Part shown: piece by piece, positions 25,549 to 37,097 of the stretch
Numbering within the stretch: the stretch's first letter is position 1
How the letters are laid out: every line of letters starts with the position of its first letter
NCBI GenBank assembly: GCA_950295325.1
Contig: OX485807.1
Coordinates: forward strand, 44,422,440 to 44,486,439
From: Polytrichum commune
Taxonomy: Eukaryota; Streptophyta; Polytrichopsida; Polytrichales; Polytrichaceae
Direction: 5' to 3'
DNA: 64,000 bases
Notes under the pieces: generated by a model
The model's database searches: none
What the model was told of the DNA's origin: nothing
Seen by the model: the letters and a program-made list of their open reading frames with translations, nothing else
Program-made: the position numbers and the translations under genes

Positions 25549-27694
25549 TAAAGTGATTAATCTCATCTGCAAAGATAAATGAACTCTCACTAATGAAAAT
25601 ACATGAGTGCCACGAATCCCCGGCCATTTTTAATCGATTGTATCAAAAGTGTCCTTCATCTGAAATTAGCTTGATCTGCAAGTATACTTTTCAAATGATT
25701 CAACACCTTCATGTTGTTGAATACTTCAGTTCAACTATATATGCTAAGCAACTTTGGATGATAAATACATGTGAAACATTTCGGATATTAATGTTACACA
25801 TGAGTATTATTCAAGTGTTCTCTTTGACATAAGATAATGCACTAGACAAAAATTTCAAACCTGTAAATGTGAAAAGTATGATTTTAAAGATGGAACAAGG
25901 CTCGTATCAATTGTGTAAATAGGCCATACGTTGAACCCCTCGGTTGCATAAAAGAGTTCACCATTTTTGAGTGCATAGTTTAATCTCTTTCAACACACAT
26001 GTCTTATTGTGTCCGTTTTTAGATTCACACTGCGCTTCACTCAAATATAGGTTTCCCATTATTGTAAGTTACTATATTAGGTCCACTTATGTTGGGTGTC
26101 TCTCCTCGTCGAGGGGTTTCCAACAGTAACAATAACAACTTTGTATAGCTCTTGAAATGTAAGAGTCCCTTATTTGGGGCACAAACAAAACATAGCTTGT
26201 GAAAACGATCAAATACCCAGTGCCTTTACCATATAATCACTAGTTTATAGGCGTGTTGTTTATGTTGACTAAAACAATATCAAAAAAAGTCTACGTATTT
26301 TAGAAGATGGTGCAAGTGGGTGTGCAAGTGGTGATACTAAACAAGTAACTATCATAATTGTGTTTAAAATTTGATAAAATTATATTGAATGGATGATTTT
26401 CTACAAAAAAAAGTAGTTTATTGATGACCTCAAGTGTATGATGAATTCAAGGCTTCAAAAAAAAGTTCAAAATAGTTAAGGTCATAACATTCATGTCCAA
26501 AACCAAATCTAGCCATTTGCTTCTGAACATTGTTTTAATAAATGAGTTCTGAAGATTTTCAGCCATTCACATGAGTAAAGTCGGAAGATTATAACATAGA
26601 TGTATACGTTGGTATTGTTGGACAACGATGACTGCGTAAACAAAAATGTTTGCCTTGACCTCTAGGGGGTTAACGAGGGAGTTGGAAATTGAAGGAGTAA
26701 TTTGATTATCATGAACTATTTCAACTATATCATGAGAAGGGGATGAGACTCATGGCCATTGATTCTTGTGAGTGGTGCATGTACAATCATTCGTATAGTC
26801 GTGCTACACGACATGGATCTAATGTAGAAGAATCGAATGTAATCAATGACTCAACATTGGTCCCTATAATTTTATTGGATTCATTTCTTGAGAATGAACT
26901 TCCTTTTGATTCACGGCAAGAAACCCAACTTTACATAGTCCTTGGAACCTTTCTCAATTATAAATGCTTGGAGTGTTTGAAACAAGTTACTTTTTGTAGC
27001 CGTCCCAATGCAAAATTATTGTTGCTTATCATACCTTGAACCGTCGAGACCATAGAATTTGGCCAATGTCCAACTATCGGGCTGCACCCACGGGTAGATC
27101 ACTTAGTGCATTTTAAAAACGACGTGCGGCATAGTATAGAGAGGATTAAAATCATTTGAAATAAAAATTATAAAGGAGTTCCAAATAATGAAGGGGCCAT
27201 TAAATGTAGATAATCCCATTATAAGTAAGTTAGATGGACATAAAACGTGGGCCATTATTTTTTTGTAAAATTAATATAGGGATTGAAGATAAGGATTCCA
27301 TGCTTTCCCTCAACACTCGTCAATTGCGTTAGGAAGTAGATTAGTTTTTATTACTTAAAAGGAATATAGAGTACAACAAATTGTAGTGACTTGGACAATA
27401 TGAGTAATGGAAGGGTGCAAACAAATGGGCCATTTTTGAAATTTAAGTAATTATAGGGAGGCTTTAATTCAACCCTTGAAGGTAAATAGCCCCAAAACAA
27501 AAAAAAACCCCAACCGCACGTGGTGCACAAAAATGCTTTGGAGTGATCTACCCGTGGCTGCACCCAAAGGCACCTATATTTTGTTTCCAAGCATAGTTAA
27601 GCATGAATCTCACTTTATTCCATAGTGCATGTTGTAGAACTTCATAGGAATCCATAGGAGACGCATATAGTTTCCTTTTCCCTCAAGAGTGCAA
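25549..27694. other. gene-free stretch
   Basis: AT-rich DNA with short open frames only. The longest (26743-27039 plus) shows no motif I recognise. Confidence 0.4.
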
Positions 27695-27695
27695 T

Positions 27696-27900
27696 GTACA
27701 CTAAACATGATATTTAGTGTCATTTACTATTCAGAGTTACACATTTCTATATCTTTTTAATATTTATGTAAATTTTTACCAAGTAAAGATACGAATGTTC
27801 TATAATGTCCAAACAACCAAGTCGACCTTTGTTGGTAAAAAATGAGATATACAGTAAAATTCCAAATAGTAAGTGACACTAGATATCAAATTTAGTGTAG
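27696..27900. mobile_element. MITE, CACTAAACATGATATTTAGTG family, member 2
   Basis: The left end TACACTAAACATGATATTTAG continues GTGTCATTTACTATT. The right end AAATAGTAAGTGACACTAGA continues TATCAAATTTAGTGTA. The inverted similarity extends about 36 bp. Length is about 205 bp, bounded by TA on both sides. Interior sequence is shared with 29536-29748. Confidence 0.8.
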
Positions 27901-28156
27901 TTAACCTCGAGATTTTTTATTTCTAGCTAGATCATCATGACGTTATTGATAACTAACACACACAGGCTATTGCACTTGGACGCTCTAGGGAACGCTCCTT
28001 ATTGGTCGTGCATTGATGTAGTTCTAGTCCTTTTGCTTCTAACATAATTTTGTATCCCTCTATTGGGCTAGAGGAACTCAATCTATGCTTAGGGATGAAT
28101 AATGCATGTCTGTTGATTCCTTAAATGAATACACATGTCTTCTCAATTGTGTTAAT

Positions 28157-28377
28157 TACACCGTCCATCCCAATTGGTGTGTGTTACCATTCGGAGTTAG
28201 GCGATGTTATAACTATTTGAAGAGAATGTAATATTTGACCAAGCGAAGTCATTTACATTTTATAATGTCTGAACAACCTATTGACATTTCATTCGTAAAA
28301 ATTGAATTTCTAAGTAAGGCGCTATAGCATTGCGTGACTTTGAATAATAACACACACTACTTGGAATGATCGGTGTA
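28157..28377. mobile_element. MITE with long (about 45 bp) inverted ends, TACACCG family
   Basis: The left end TACACCGTCCATCCCAATTG (continuing to GTGTGTTACCATTCGGAGTTA) matches the reverse complement of the right end (TACACCGATCATTCCAAGTA, continuing GTGTGTTATTATTC). The interior motif GCTATAGCATTGCGTGACTT is also found in the 29.5 and 30.8 kb elements. About 221 bp, non-coding. Confidence 0.8.
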
Positions 28378-28405
28378 TTGATTGTGGAGTAAGGTGATAC
28401 AATTT

Positions 28406-28887
28406 GAAGACACAATCCATTATATCTCAAACATATGTGTCTCAATGATGTTTGTTCTTTGATCCTCATCGAACCACACACCAATAAAAGAGAGGTGTCT
28501 TATACAATAAAGAAATGAATGAATAGCACCCGCACACCTTCATCTCGCATTCATAACAACCTCCCCGTGGAGTCACCTTTCTCTCCGCAAAGTCAACAAT
28601 GAGTTTTTAACATACTAACCATTAATCAAATGTGAAAGTTTATATTGAAGACACAATCCATTATATCTTAAACATATGTGTCTCAATGATGTTTGTTCTT
28701 TGATCCTCATCGAACCACACACCAATAAAAGAGAGGTGTCTTATACAATAAAGAAATGAATGAATAGCACCCGCACACCTTCATCTCGCATTCATAACAA
28801 CCTCCCGGTGGAGTTACCTTTCTCTCCTCAAAGTCAACAATGAGTTTTTAACATACTAACCATTAATCAAATGTGAAAGTTTTTGTT
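28406..28887. repeat. 241 bp tandem duplication, nearly identical copies
   Basis: Copies begin at GAAGACACAATCCATTATATC at 28406 and 28647 and run to AATGTGAAAGTTT. By eye they differ at only a few bases (CCCCGTGGAGTCACC against CCCGGTGGAGTTACC, CTCCGC against CTCCTC), so the duplication is recent. Confidence 0.95.
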
Positions 28888-29091
28888 TATAGTATCTTAC
28901 TTAACGGTCAAAATAGATCATTTTCATGAAAAGGCGGCCTCGAGTCTCAATTATTACATGCCAAGATAATTGTTGCATACGGGAATATGATTGTACCTCT
29001 CATTTATCCACACTAATGACTCGTCCTCTACACTAATTATAGTGTTACACTTCAACTCAACCAAATAGCAATATTTATGTGTTGTGTGTTA

Positions 29092-29508
29092 GAGCGTCCC
29101 CACCAGACCGGGTACACGCCAAATAGAGTATATAATATTTTATACCTTTGGGGAGCCCTCCATCTTGGGCGGGGCAGCTCATCTTGAGTCAGAGCCCACC
29201 AAAGCCTAGGCATACCCCCGGTATAATTAGGAAGCAATCAATAAGACAACGACACCTATTATCTGACATGGGATAAAGTAGGATATCCGAGTATCTGATA
29301 TTAAAGTAATCTCTTGGCGGGCCGGAGGAGGGCCGCCATATGAACCATTTATGGCGGGGGAAGGCCCTTACTATACCCGGGCCGGTTCTAAATTATGCCG
29401 GACCGGACATTGGTGGGGCTCAATTTATGCCGGTACCGCCACCTAAGAACCCGGGATGCCCCATTTTTGGCGTTGGCATGCCCTATGCCCGGTCTGGTGG
29501 GGACGCTC
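29092..29508. mobile_element. PIF/Harbinger-like MITE with perfect inverted ends and TTA target duplication
   Basis: The left terminus GAGCGTCCCCACCAGACC(GGG) is a perfect inverted copy of the right terminus. It is flanked by TTA at 29089-29091 and TTA at 29509-29511. The length of 417 bp, the 3 bp TTA duplication and ends beginning GAGC are typical of plant Tourist/PIF-Harbinger MITEs. The GC-rich interior, unlike its AT-rich surroundings, has no coding capacity. The intact ends imply fairly recent insertion. Confidence 0.92.
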
Positions 29509-29535
29509 TTACTAGCGCCGAGCACTACCCTGAAT

Positions 29536-29748
29536 TGTGTATTTAGTGTCATTTACTATTTGGAGTTACGCAATGCTATACTTTATTGCTTATTTATTTA
29601 CTAAGTAAAAATATCAATGTTCTATAATATTCAAACAATCAATCATTCGACCTTTGTTGGCATAAATTGAGATGTACAATAAATAGTTATAGCATTGCGT
29701 AATTCTAAATAGTATTTGATACTAAATACACTATTTTAGTGTAGCTAC
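29536..29748. mobile_element. MITE, CACTAAA family, member 3
   Basis: The left GTGTATTTAGTGTCATTTAC and right GATACTAAATACACTATTTTAG are inverted relatives. The interior (GGAGTTACGCAATGCTATA on the left, TATAGCATTGCGTAATTCT on the right) is also inverted. It lies only 28 bp from the Harbinger-like element. Confidence 0.72.
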
Positions 29749-30771
29749 TAGGTGAATGAAATGTACTCTTGTTGTGCAATGATTCCCCAAAACCCTTTAG
29801 AGTTCTTGGATGCCATTCAAGTCTTCTTTGTCAAAAGTGGTGCAATGGGTACACATGTTAGTAAGGTGGTACCTATGTGGGTCCCTTCATTAAACTGGGA
29901 GACGGCTTGAGAACATGTTGTGTCTTAAATTCTTAACGCCAAGGGTTTTATTCCCGCTTGTGAGTGGAAATGCACCCCCATCTTATTTTTTAAAATGCCT
30001 TCCATGAATCGTTCCTTTACACCCGCAAAATAATGACGGGGTACGAGAACTTGGAGAGCATCATGCATGATGTGTATAGAAGAGGTGCCTATTCCTTGTC
30101 AAAGATCCCATTGGTAATCTACAGGGTATTGTAATTTCAGTGGAGTTGGGACTCAATTTCACTCAGGTTAGGACTCAATTTTGATCAGACCGGAACCAAT
30201 AATGCCATGGCACATGTAATGGTTTCGAGTGCTAAAACAAAAAGAGGAATGAGCGGCTTAAACAAGTGGTTATGGTACACTCTAGACATTGGTAATATGT
30301 TTGGGCCAACTTTTGGCTTCAAAGATTCTCAATAATTTCAAATTAAGGAATAAATTTACTGAAAATCTGCAAGACTCCTGATTTCTATCTTCCTACATGG
30401 GACAATTCTGCAGTGCCTAATACTTCTCTAGACATGACGCAAAACGTCTTGAGCGATCGGTGATGGGCACCTCTACTTTAAGTAGCACAAATTAAGGCAC
30501 TTGACGTCCCTAATTTTGTTACTTATCTAAATCAAACACATGTATTTGAGTGGTAAGTGGTTTAGTGTGGCTCCAAGAATGGATGCCAGAGAGACACGTG
30601 TTCAAAGAAACATATACAACCATTTCACAAGCATGTGAATTCTCAATATGACAATGAATCAATTTTTTATATAAGCTCTGGAAATCATGAGGAAAGTGGT
30701 TACGACCTTGTATTCAATTTTCTATATGGTGCTAATTGCGTGTATCATATCCAAGGGAAAGAAGCAGACTA

Positions 30772-30955
30772 TACCGATTATCCCAATTTGTGCATGTTAC
30801 TATTTGGAGTTACACAATGCTATAACTTTAATGTGAATGTAACAATTTACCAAACAAAATCATCTGTGTTCTTAGATGTTTAAACAACCTATTAAACTCT
30901 TGAGTAAGACGTTATTGCACTACGTAACTCCATATAGTAACACTGGTCCAAAATG
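30772..30955. mobile_element. decayed MITE related to 28157-28377
   Basis: The left part TACCGATTATCCCAATTTGT (continuing to GTTACTATTTGGAGTTACACAATGCTATAA) and the right part TTATTGCACTACGTAACTCC (continuing to ATATAGTAACACTGG) are inverted relatives. The outermost right end is eroded. Confidence 0.6.
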
Positions 30956-31158
30956 ACCCTAAACTACTGAGTGATAGTGGAGAGGTATCCATTTCCGAAT
31001 GAAGTGGCTGGCGGTTCGATCCCCGCTATGGAATCTTCTCTTTACTTGACGGAAACAAACTATCTAGGTAGGTAGGAAGCCAAGAGCCCACCCACCGCAA
31101 GGTAGGCAGTAAACCCCACCCTGCACCAAGAGTGAGCAAGGTAGGACCAACAGGCTCA

Positions 31159-31587
31159 TGCCCCGATCACACCAACTTCCCGTCAACTTCTGGATGTGAA
31201 ATAGTTGGGGATGTCATGACGGCCGGATGCCAAGTTGTTCACACCAACATCCCGGTTTGGTCAACATTTTGGCAGCCGGTGGCCACCGTCATGACTGGTC
31301 AAACGAGTTGCCATAGACTTTTAAGGTGTAGCAACCAGAATAGAGTGACTGGCAGAGGCTAATATTGGCAGGGTTACCGTTTTCGGCGGTGGGATCCACC
31401 CACCGACATATGTTGATAGTGGGACCCACACGTCCGACGGACGTCCAAACGTGGATGTCAGATTATAGGTGGTGGCCATCTCCAACACCGTCATACATCA
31501 TGGACGGTGATGGCCCACCATGAAAATCACTATTGGAGACTTATTCATCTACTGAAAATGAACTTTCCGTTTGGTGTGATCGGGGCA
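31159..31587. mobile_element. MITE with TGCCCCGATCACACCAA ends and TCA target duplication
   Basis: The left TGCCCCGATCACACCAA and right TTGGTGTGATCGGGGCA are perfect inverted copies. TCA occurs at 31156-31158 and 31588-31590. Length 429 bp, GC-rich compared with its flanks. The 3 bp duplication fits CACTA or PIF/Harbinger types; the superfamily is undecided. No transposase frame. Confidence 0.85.
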
Positions 31588-32817
31588 TCAAACTCACATC
31601 CGATTCCTTGACGTTGGTTATCGATTTAGTAACACACAATAATTGGGATAATCAATGTAGGTAGTTGGAAAAAGTAACCATTTAAGACATTAGAGAGGCT
31701 TTTTGGGTTGGACAAAATGCAGCACAACAATCTATAGGAAGTCCTATGGTCAAAAGCAAGGTGGAGCTCGAGCACGACCGTTTAGAATCCTATATGAAAG
31801 TGGGCCTTAAGTTGTATACGTTGACCCAGAGTGTGTTGCATGGATACACAAAGTTCAACCACATGGAAACGACCTGCATATTAATTTCAATGATTGCCAT
31901 TCCAACACTTACCAATACTATATGCAAAAACGCGGGCAAACTCAAGCACAATTTTTGTCCTCTCTAACTTAGTATTTGTGAGAATGCCACATTCACATGT
32001 GTCGAGTGACACCTTCACGAATACCATGTTTCTTTCAACTAACTTATAGCATGTCCACACTGACTGGTGTGGTCGACCAATGATCAGTTGGTTTGGCCAA
32101 TGAGAGCCATTGGATGTAACCAATGTTGATAGAATTGTTCACTGGTGGCCTGCACTGGTAAGTGTGGGCGGGTTATTAGTTGATATGAAGACATGCACGT
32201 ATATAAGTGCAAAGAATGAACCAACCCTCTGAATTATAACATGTGAGTGATTCTCAAGGACATGAATTTGAAGGACTTCTCGCACATGAGATGCACTGGG
32301 GCCCAATGATTTTTATTTCAAGTTTCAAAGAGAGGGACATTGACTATAACCATTGGAGTGACGAAGCCACGTATGGATGATTATACACATTTTCATCCAA
32401 ATGTCTACACATTCATCTAGTAGTTGACAATCTCATCTAATTTGATGATTGTTAGGGAAATTTTTGGCTATTCCATCCACAACGTATACGAAATAATCAC
32501 ATAGTGCTTTTATCATCACCGGCACATAGCTGGATTCAAAATCATTGTTGAGGGGCGGTAGGGTTCAGGGTTTAGGGTCATCGATATGGTCTCATCAATA
32601 TGGTCACCTTAAAATTGATATAAATGCCTACATTTATATTTTTGATTGTAATTGTCGAGAACACTATTCAATGCATAGATTTTGTGCCCTTTCCAAAAGA
32701 GGTAGTGGGTTCTATTATCATTACATAATCAATCAACATCGAGTATGGACTTCCTATAGCAGCTATGTGTGAAAAATTATTCACTAGCCCATGGTACTCC
32801 TTGCAAGGGCTGAATAA

Positions 32818-33317
32818 GGGCCACTTCACACATGAGCCAAGAGCCGTGACCATGAAATTGTAAGAGCCCAAAAGAAAGTGTCCAAAGGCCGTTCCAAGAC
32901 ACCTCCAAAATTATGTAGTGTGGTCATGGATTCTCAAGTGTAGTGTGAAGGCATATGTGATTGGGCCCTCAACCAAATGCTCTTTCAATGAATTTTTGTT
33001 CATGCGGGTCCTCACACATGATAAAATAGAATAAAATCAACGGTTGTGAACATTCGGAGTGCTACGGTCTCTTGGTTTTGTGTTAGGCTTATCTTCGAGA
33101 GGTGATTTTTGAAAATAATCCAAGCGACCATGAAGCATGATCCATTTGATGCCATGTAGGAATCCATGTAGACTTTACATCCATCTTGCATTCACATACT
33201 CCATTGGTCCCTCAAGCGTAGTGTGAAGCGAACTTGGACCAGCTCCGCCTTTTCCACCAATGAGAGTGCTTGAGGTGTAATGGTCACGGGCTGTCAGTCT
33301 CGTGTGCAAAGTGGCCC
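32818..33317. mobile_element. 500 bp MITE with GGGCCACTT ends and TAA target duplication
   Basis: The left end GGGCCACTTCACACATGAGC, running on to GTGACCAT, pairs with the right end, whose reverse complement starts GGGCCACTTTGCACACGAGA and runs on to GTGACCAT. That is about 40 bp of imperfect inverted repeat. TAA lies at 32815-32817 and 33318-33320. The 3 bp TWA duplication suggests PIF/Harbinger. Related elements are at 11783 and 34839. Confidence 0.87.
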
Positions 33318-34838
33318 TAATGTTATGAAAATCCTTGCATTTTCAAATCTACACACTTTTTGATTCATAGATGTCGTCTCTTTTAGTTTGAGGAGGTGTT
33401 TTAGATAGGTAAAAGGTTGAACATTTTGGTAGATGTTTTTGAAATAAATTTCTCTACTTTGGGGAGATATGTAATGGTTTGGTTTTAGTTTGGTGGATGT
33501 TTTGGGTGCATGTTACCAATTCAATTATCCACTCACTTGTCTTGATGAGCCCACACGTTGTAATTAATGTTTACAAATAGGTTATTTGGGTGTTGATGTT
33601 AGGGTAATATGTGAGGGTAGTATTAGTCCTTGATGCACATTGTCGTGCAAGTCATAAGGTAAAAGGACCTCGAACCGAAGCCTTTAGCTTTGCACATGCT
33701 TTGCATAGGATATGAAACACGCAATTAATGTGAGATGATTAACACATCTGAATTGTGCATTCTAGCCATTTTTCTTATAAATTTTGGAGCTCAAATGAAT
33801 ATGTCATTCATTTTCAACGTGAAAATCACATTTCTTATAAGTAGTCATATAGTTCCCCCGTAATTATCTCGAGTATTGAACCTATAATGCTTGACAAATT
33901 TTGAGCACTTAGTCCAATACCTTCTAAGCATACATCTTGATTATGACCATTATTACATTAAAAAATAACCACATATCACCCAAATTTAGGTGTCTGGTAA
34001 AGATAAATGACCCAATTAGTAGGCCCATTTACATGGGTTTTTTTTTATAACACCTACTAGGGGGGGATAATAAAAACCTACCCCTTGCCCCACATATAAC
34101 TCTTGTTGTTAATTCATTCCAATTTAAGCCCACTAGACTAATTCAGGCTCTTCGACCCAATTCAATGGTTAATTATGCTAAAACCAACAACCACATGCTC
34201 AATAATAATAATCAATGTTTTGACATGCCCCCTCCTCCAATCCCCCCTCCCCCTCAACAAGTGTAGTAAACAATCGGTTTGGTTTCCTAACACATACCAT
34301 TGAGGTGATAGTATAAATTGACCCTTGTAGGATAGTTGTCGATTCATCCCAATTTAGATTCACTAGACTACCTCAGAGTGTCTGACCTCATTTAAGATTT
34401 TTTTTTTTTTTTTTGAAATTGGCCATCCTTGGGCTCTATCGTAAAGTTCACCGTGTTCACCATCCCACCCCCTACCCCATTGCCCTCCCCTCCCCATCAA
34501 TAAGTTAGGTGCGGTGAAACATTCACCCCTTACTAACATTCCACACCTCATTGACTATGTTCTGTAGGGCCATATATCTCCTTGAACAATTAGATTCCTA
34601 CTTATGGGGAGCACTATGGTTGTGCACTGTGAACTTTTTGACAAACATGTGTAGGTTATCACAATGTTTTGATTGCAACTTGTTTCTTTGGAAAGAGGGC
34701 ATCTTCATGTAGCTACTTAGTAATGCTAGTTACTTAAACAAGGTTAAAATCATCATAACAATACTTAGCGTTCAACTCTTGTTATGTGGCCCTTGGAATA
34801 TAACAATTGGACATTCAAAAAGCTACGCAGGAGATTTT
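33318..34838. other. gene-free stretch
   Basis: Contains a dispersed-repeat segment (33740-33900, shared with 10.5 and 23.4 kb), a C/T-rich patch at 34226-34256 and a T run of about 18 at 34399-34416. No gene seen. Confidence 0.45.
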
Positions 34839-35420
34839 GGGCCGCTTCACACTATGGCCGTTGAAGTCGGGAGGCTGTGGGATTGAATGGCCAAACTTTG
34901 CTGAGAGTCCAAAGAAATGGGCTGAAAATAGCCAAGAATATTGGGGATTGGAACCTTCAGCCGGGCATAGTGTGATGCCTCCAAAGGCCAAGCCCAAAGT
35001 CCAAACCTTTGGCCATGAACCCCCACGGCCACTCGACTTGGACCATAGTGTGAAGCCTCCAAAGGCCATGCCCAAAGTCCAAACCCATATCATTTATTCG
35101 GAGCATCCCACTTCATTCCCTGCCCAAAACAACCCATCCAATCTAACGGCCAAGATCTTGTTAATTTTTGATGTTTTTATGAAAAAAATCGATGGCCTTT
35201 CGACCATAGTTTGGGTTTTCATTCATGTCCAACCCAAACTTCCTTCGAGAGTCCATCACCTTGGTCAAAAAGTATTGTCATGTAGACGTTTTGCAGAGTG
35301 ACAACCTTTGGACTTTGGCCTCTAGTGTGAAGGGTCGAGAAGTTGAATTCTTGGTTTCTTGCAATATGATTGGTGGAAATCGAGGGCCTCTCAACCTTTG
35401 GTCATAGTGTGAAGTGGCCC
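34839..35420. mobile_element. 582 bp element with GGGCCNCTTCACACTATG ends and internal repeats
   Basis: The left GGGCCGCTTCACACTATGGC and right GGTCATAGTGTGAAGTGGCC are inverted repeats. Inside is a 70-80 bp direct repeat (CATAGTGTGANGCCTCCAAA then GGCCNNGCCCAAAGTCCAAA at about 34975 and 35046). The termini match the 32818 family, but no matching target duplication remains (TTT left, TCA right). Confidence 0.75.
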
Positions 35421-37097
35421 TCATATTCAAATTAGGCTCCCAACATCCCAATATTACATTATGAGGGCCCATGTCGCTGAGTAATGTTATGATATAAAAA
35501 TATAAAAATAAAATGAAATAAAGTGAGTGATGACTCATCAACTTACCTACCTACAACTTTGTTGTCCTCCTAGCAAGTAAGTAGGGAGGTAGGTAGATAG
35601 GTAGGTAGTTAGGAGTGTAGGTGCACATTCTTCCCGAATCCGCATGACGAGTGGCCCCGGAATCTGGAGGGACCCCACTCCAATCTTGCAACGACTTGAC
35701 CATGATATTCCGATGCGACACACAGTAACGTCATTTACAATCGACACACTCACACCACAATCACTGATCAGTTTATTGTAAATTTCCAAGAGACTTTCGA
35801 GTCGAATTTTACAGTTTCACAGCTGCCGGTGTGGTTTGACTCGTCCCATTGTCGCTGCCAAATCAGGGTTTAAGTTAGGGATTCCCGTCAGTAACATAAC
35901 TCTTGAGTTAAGGAGACTCGATTTGTACTTACTTATGATTGTTTGGGATGATGATGCTCGGGAGTCCTCAGGCAGATGCCAAGAACGCCAAGAATCCACT
36001 TCGGCGGTGCAACATAACGATGCGTTAACTTATGATGATGACGATGGGTCACTTTTGCCAAAGGGTTAATAAGTTAAGTAAGAGTAATCATCATCTAGTC
36101 GCGGCAGGAGGAGTGCCCAAGGCAGCAGTGACTCGGAGTCTCGGAGTCAACCGTTGAAGTTAGCAAGCCACCTTCACTTTGCACCTCCCTCAGGTAAGGA
36201 TGTAAAGTAGGTTGATTTGTTTTGTTTGTTCGTTTGTTCCCGAGGTTTTTCCTTCTAAAAATAGGCATCGATTTGAACTGTGTCACTGTAAATATTGAGT
36301 AAATTTGAGGAGTTCTCGCCGATACTTTTCGTTCATGGGCCATCGTGAGTCATCACCGGCGTGTTTAATAATTGTTAAGTAGTTTGCAATAATTTCGCAG
36401 CAAGAACGGGGGTGGGAGAAGTTCTTGCCTGCGGAGGGCTCAACTGAGATCCGAACGCGTTATTCTTACTTAAGGTTGGCACCTGAGGGTGGACTCGCAA
36501 GAGATTGTAGGTTGCTTGAAGTGGGGGTAAGTTGAGAAGGTTAATAAGGTAGGGAGATAGATAAAAAGATAGATCATTAGCTTGGAGTTGTCCGGACTCA
36601 TCATCACATGTGAACGACGATTGTGCCGGGTTCGCTAATCCGATTGCAGGCTGTCAGGGGCTATATGTGTGCCTTCAAATCTGAGATCTGAGAGCGGGCG
36701 GGGGAGACAGAACGGGACAGCAGTTCATACATAAGAGCTTGGAAGTGCGGACGGACATAACAAATGAACAAGCCTGCAATCGGTGAGCGCTTTTGGCATT
36801 TGTCTACAAGTTGGTTGTTGCTCTCTGGGGTTCAACCGTTTCTGATTTTTCTAGGTTATAGAGCATAGGCTTGCTCTGCCTCTTGTCACTGTCTCGGACG
36901 AAAGTGGAAGAGCCCGCATTCTGGTGCAAGGAAGGTAAGTAAGTGCGTTCGTTTCTTGTCTTTTGGGAAGACTTTGGCTCTTGTAGTTGTTATTGATGAT
37001 GTGTGAGGCCTAAGAGCAAGACAACAGGAGGGAGGTGGCATTTTTGAGAGGAAGACCAAGACATCCGAGATCATCCTTCCTCGCATGCGAATTTTAG
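35421..37097. other. far upstream region of the GDP-mannose dehydratase gene
   Basis: Contains a GGTAGGTAGATAGGTAGGTAG microsatellite at about 35580-35615, with a matching ACCTACCTAC patch just before it that gives a small inverted repeat. No gene recognised. Proximal parts probably carry promoter sequence, but no specific element can be defended. Confidence 0.45.

Noticed and set aside
31000-31035. GGTTCGATCCCC resembles a tRNA B box
   Set aside because: The flanking bases do not form a five-pair T stem, and no matching A box, anticodon arm or acceptor stem could be placed; possibly a SINE or tRNA-derived scrap at most.
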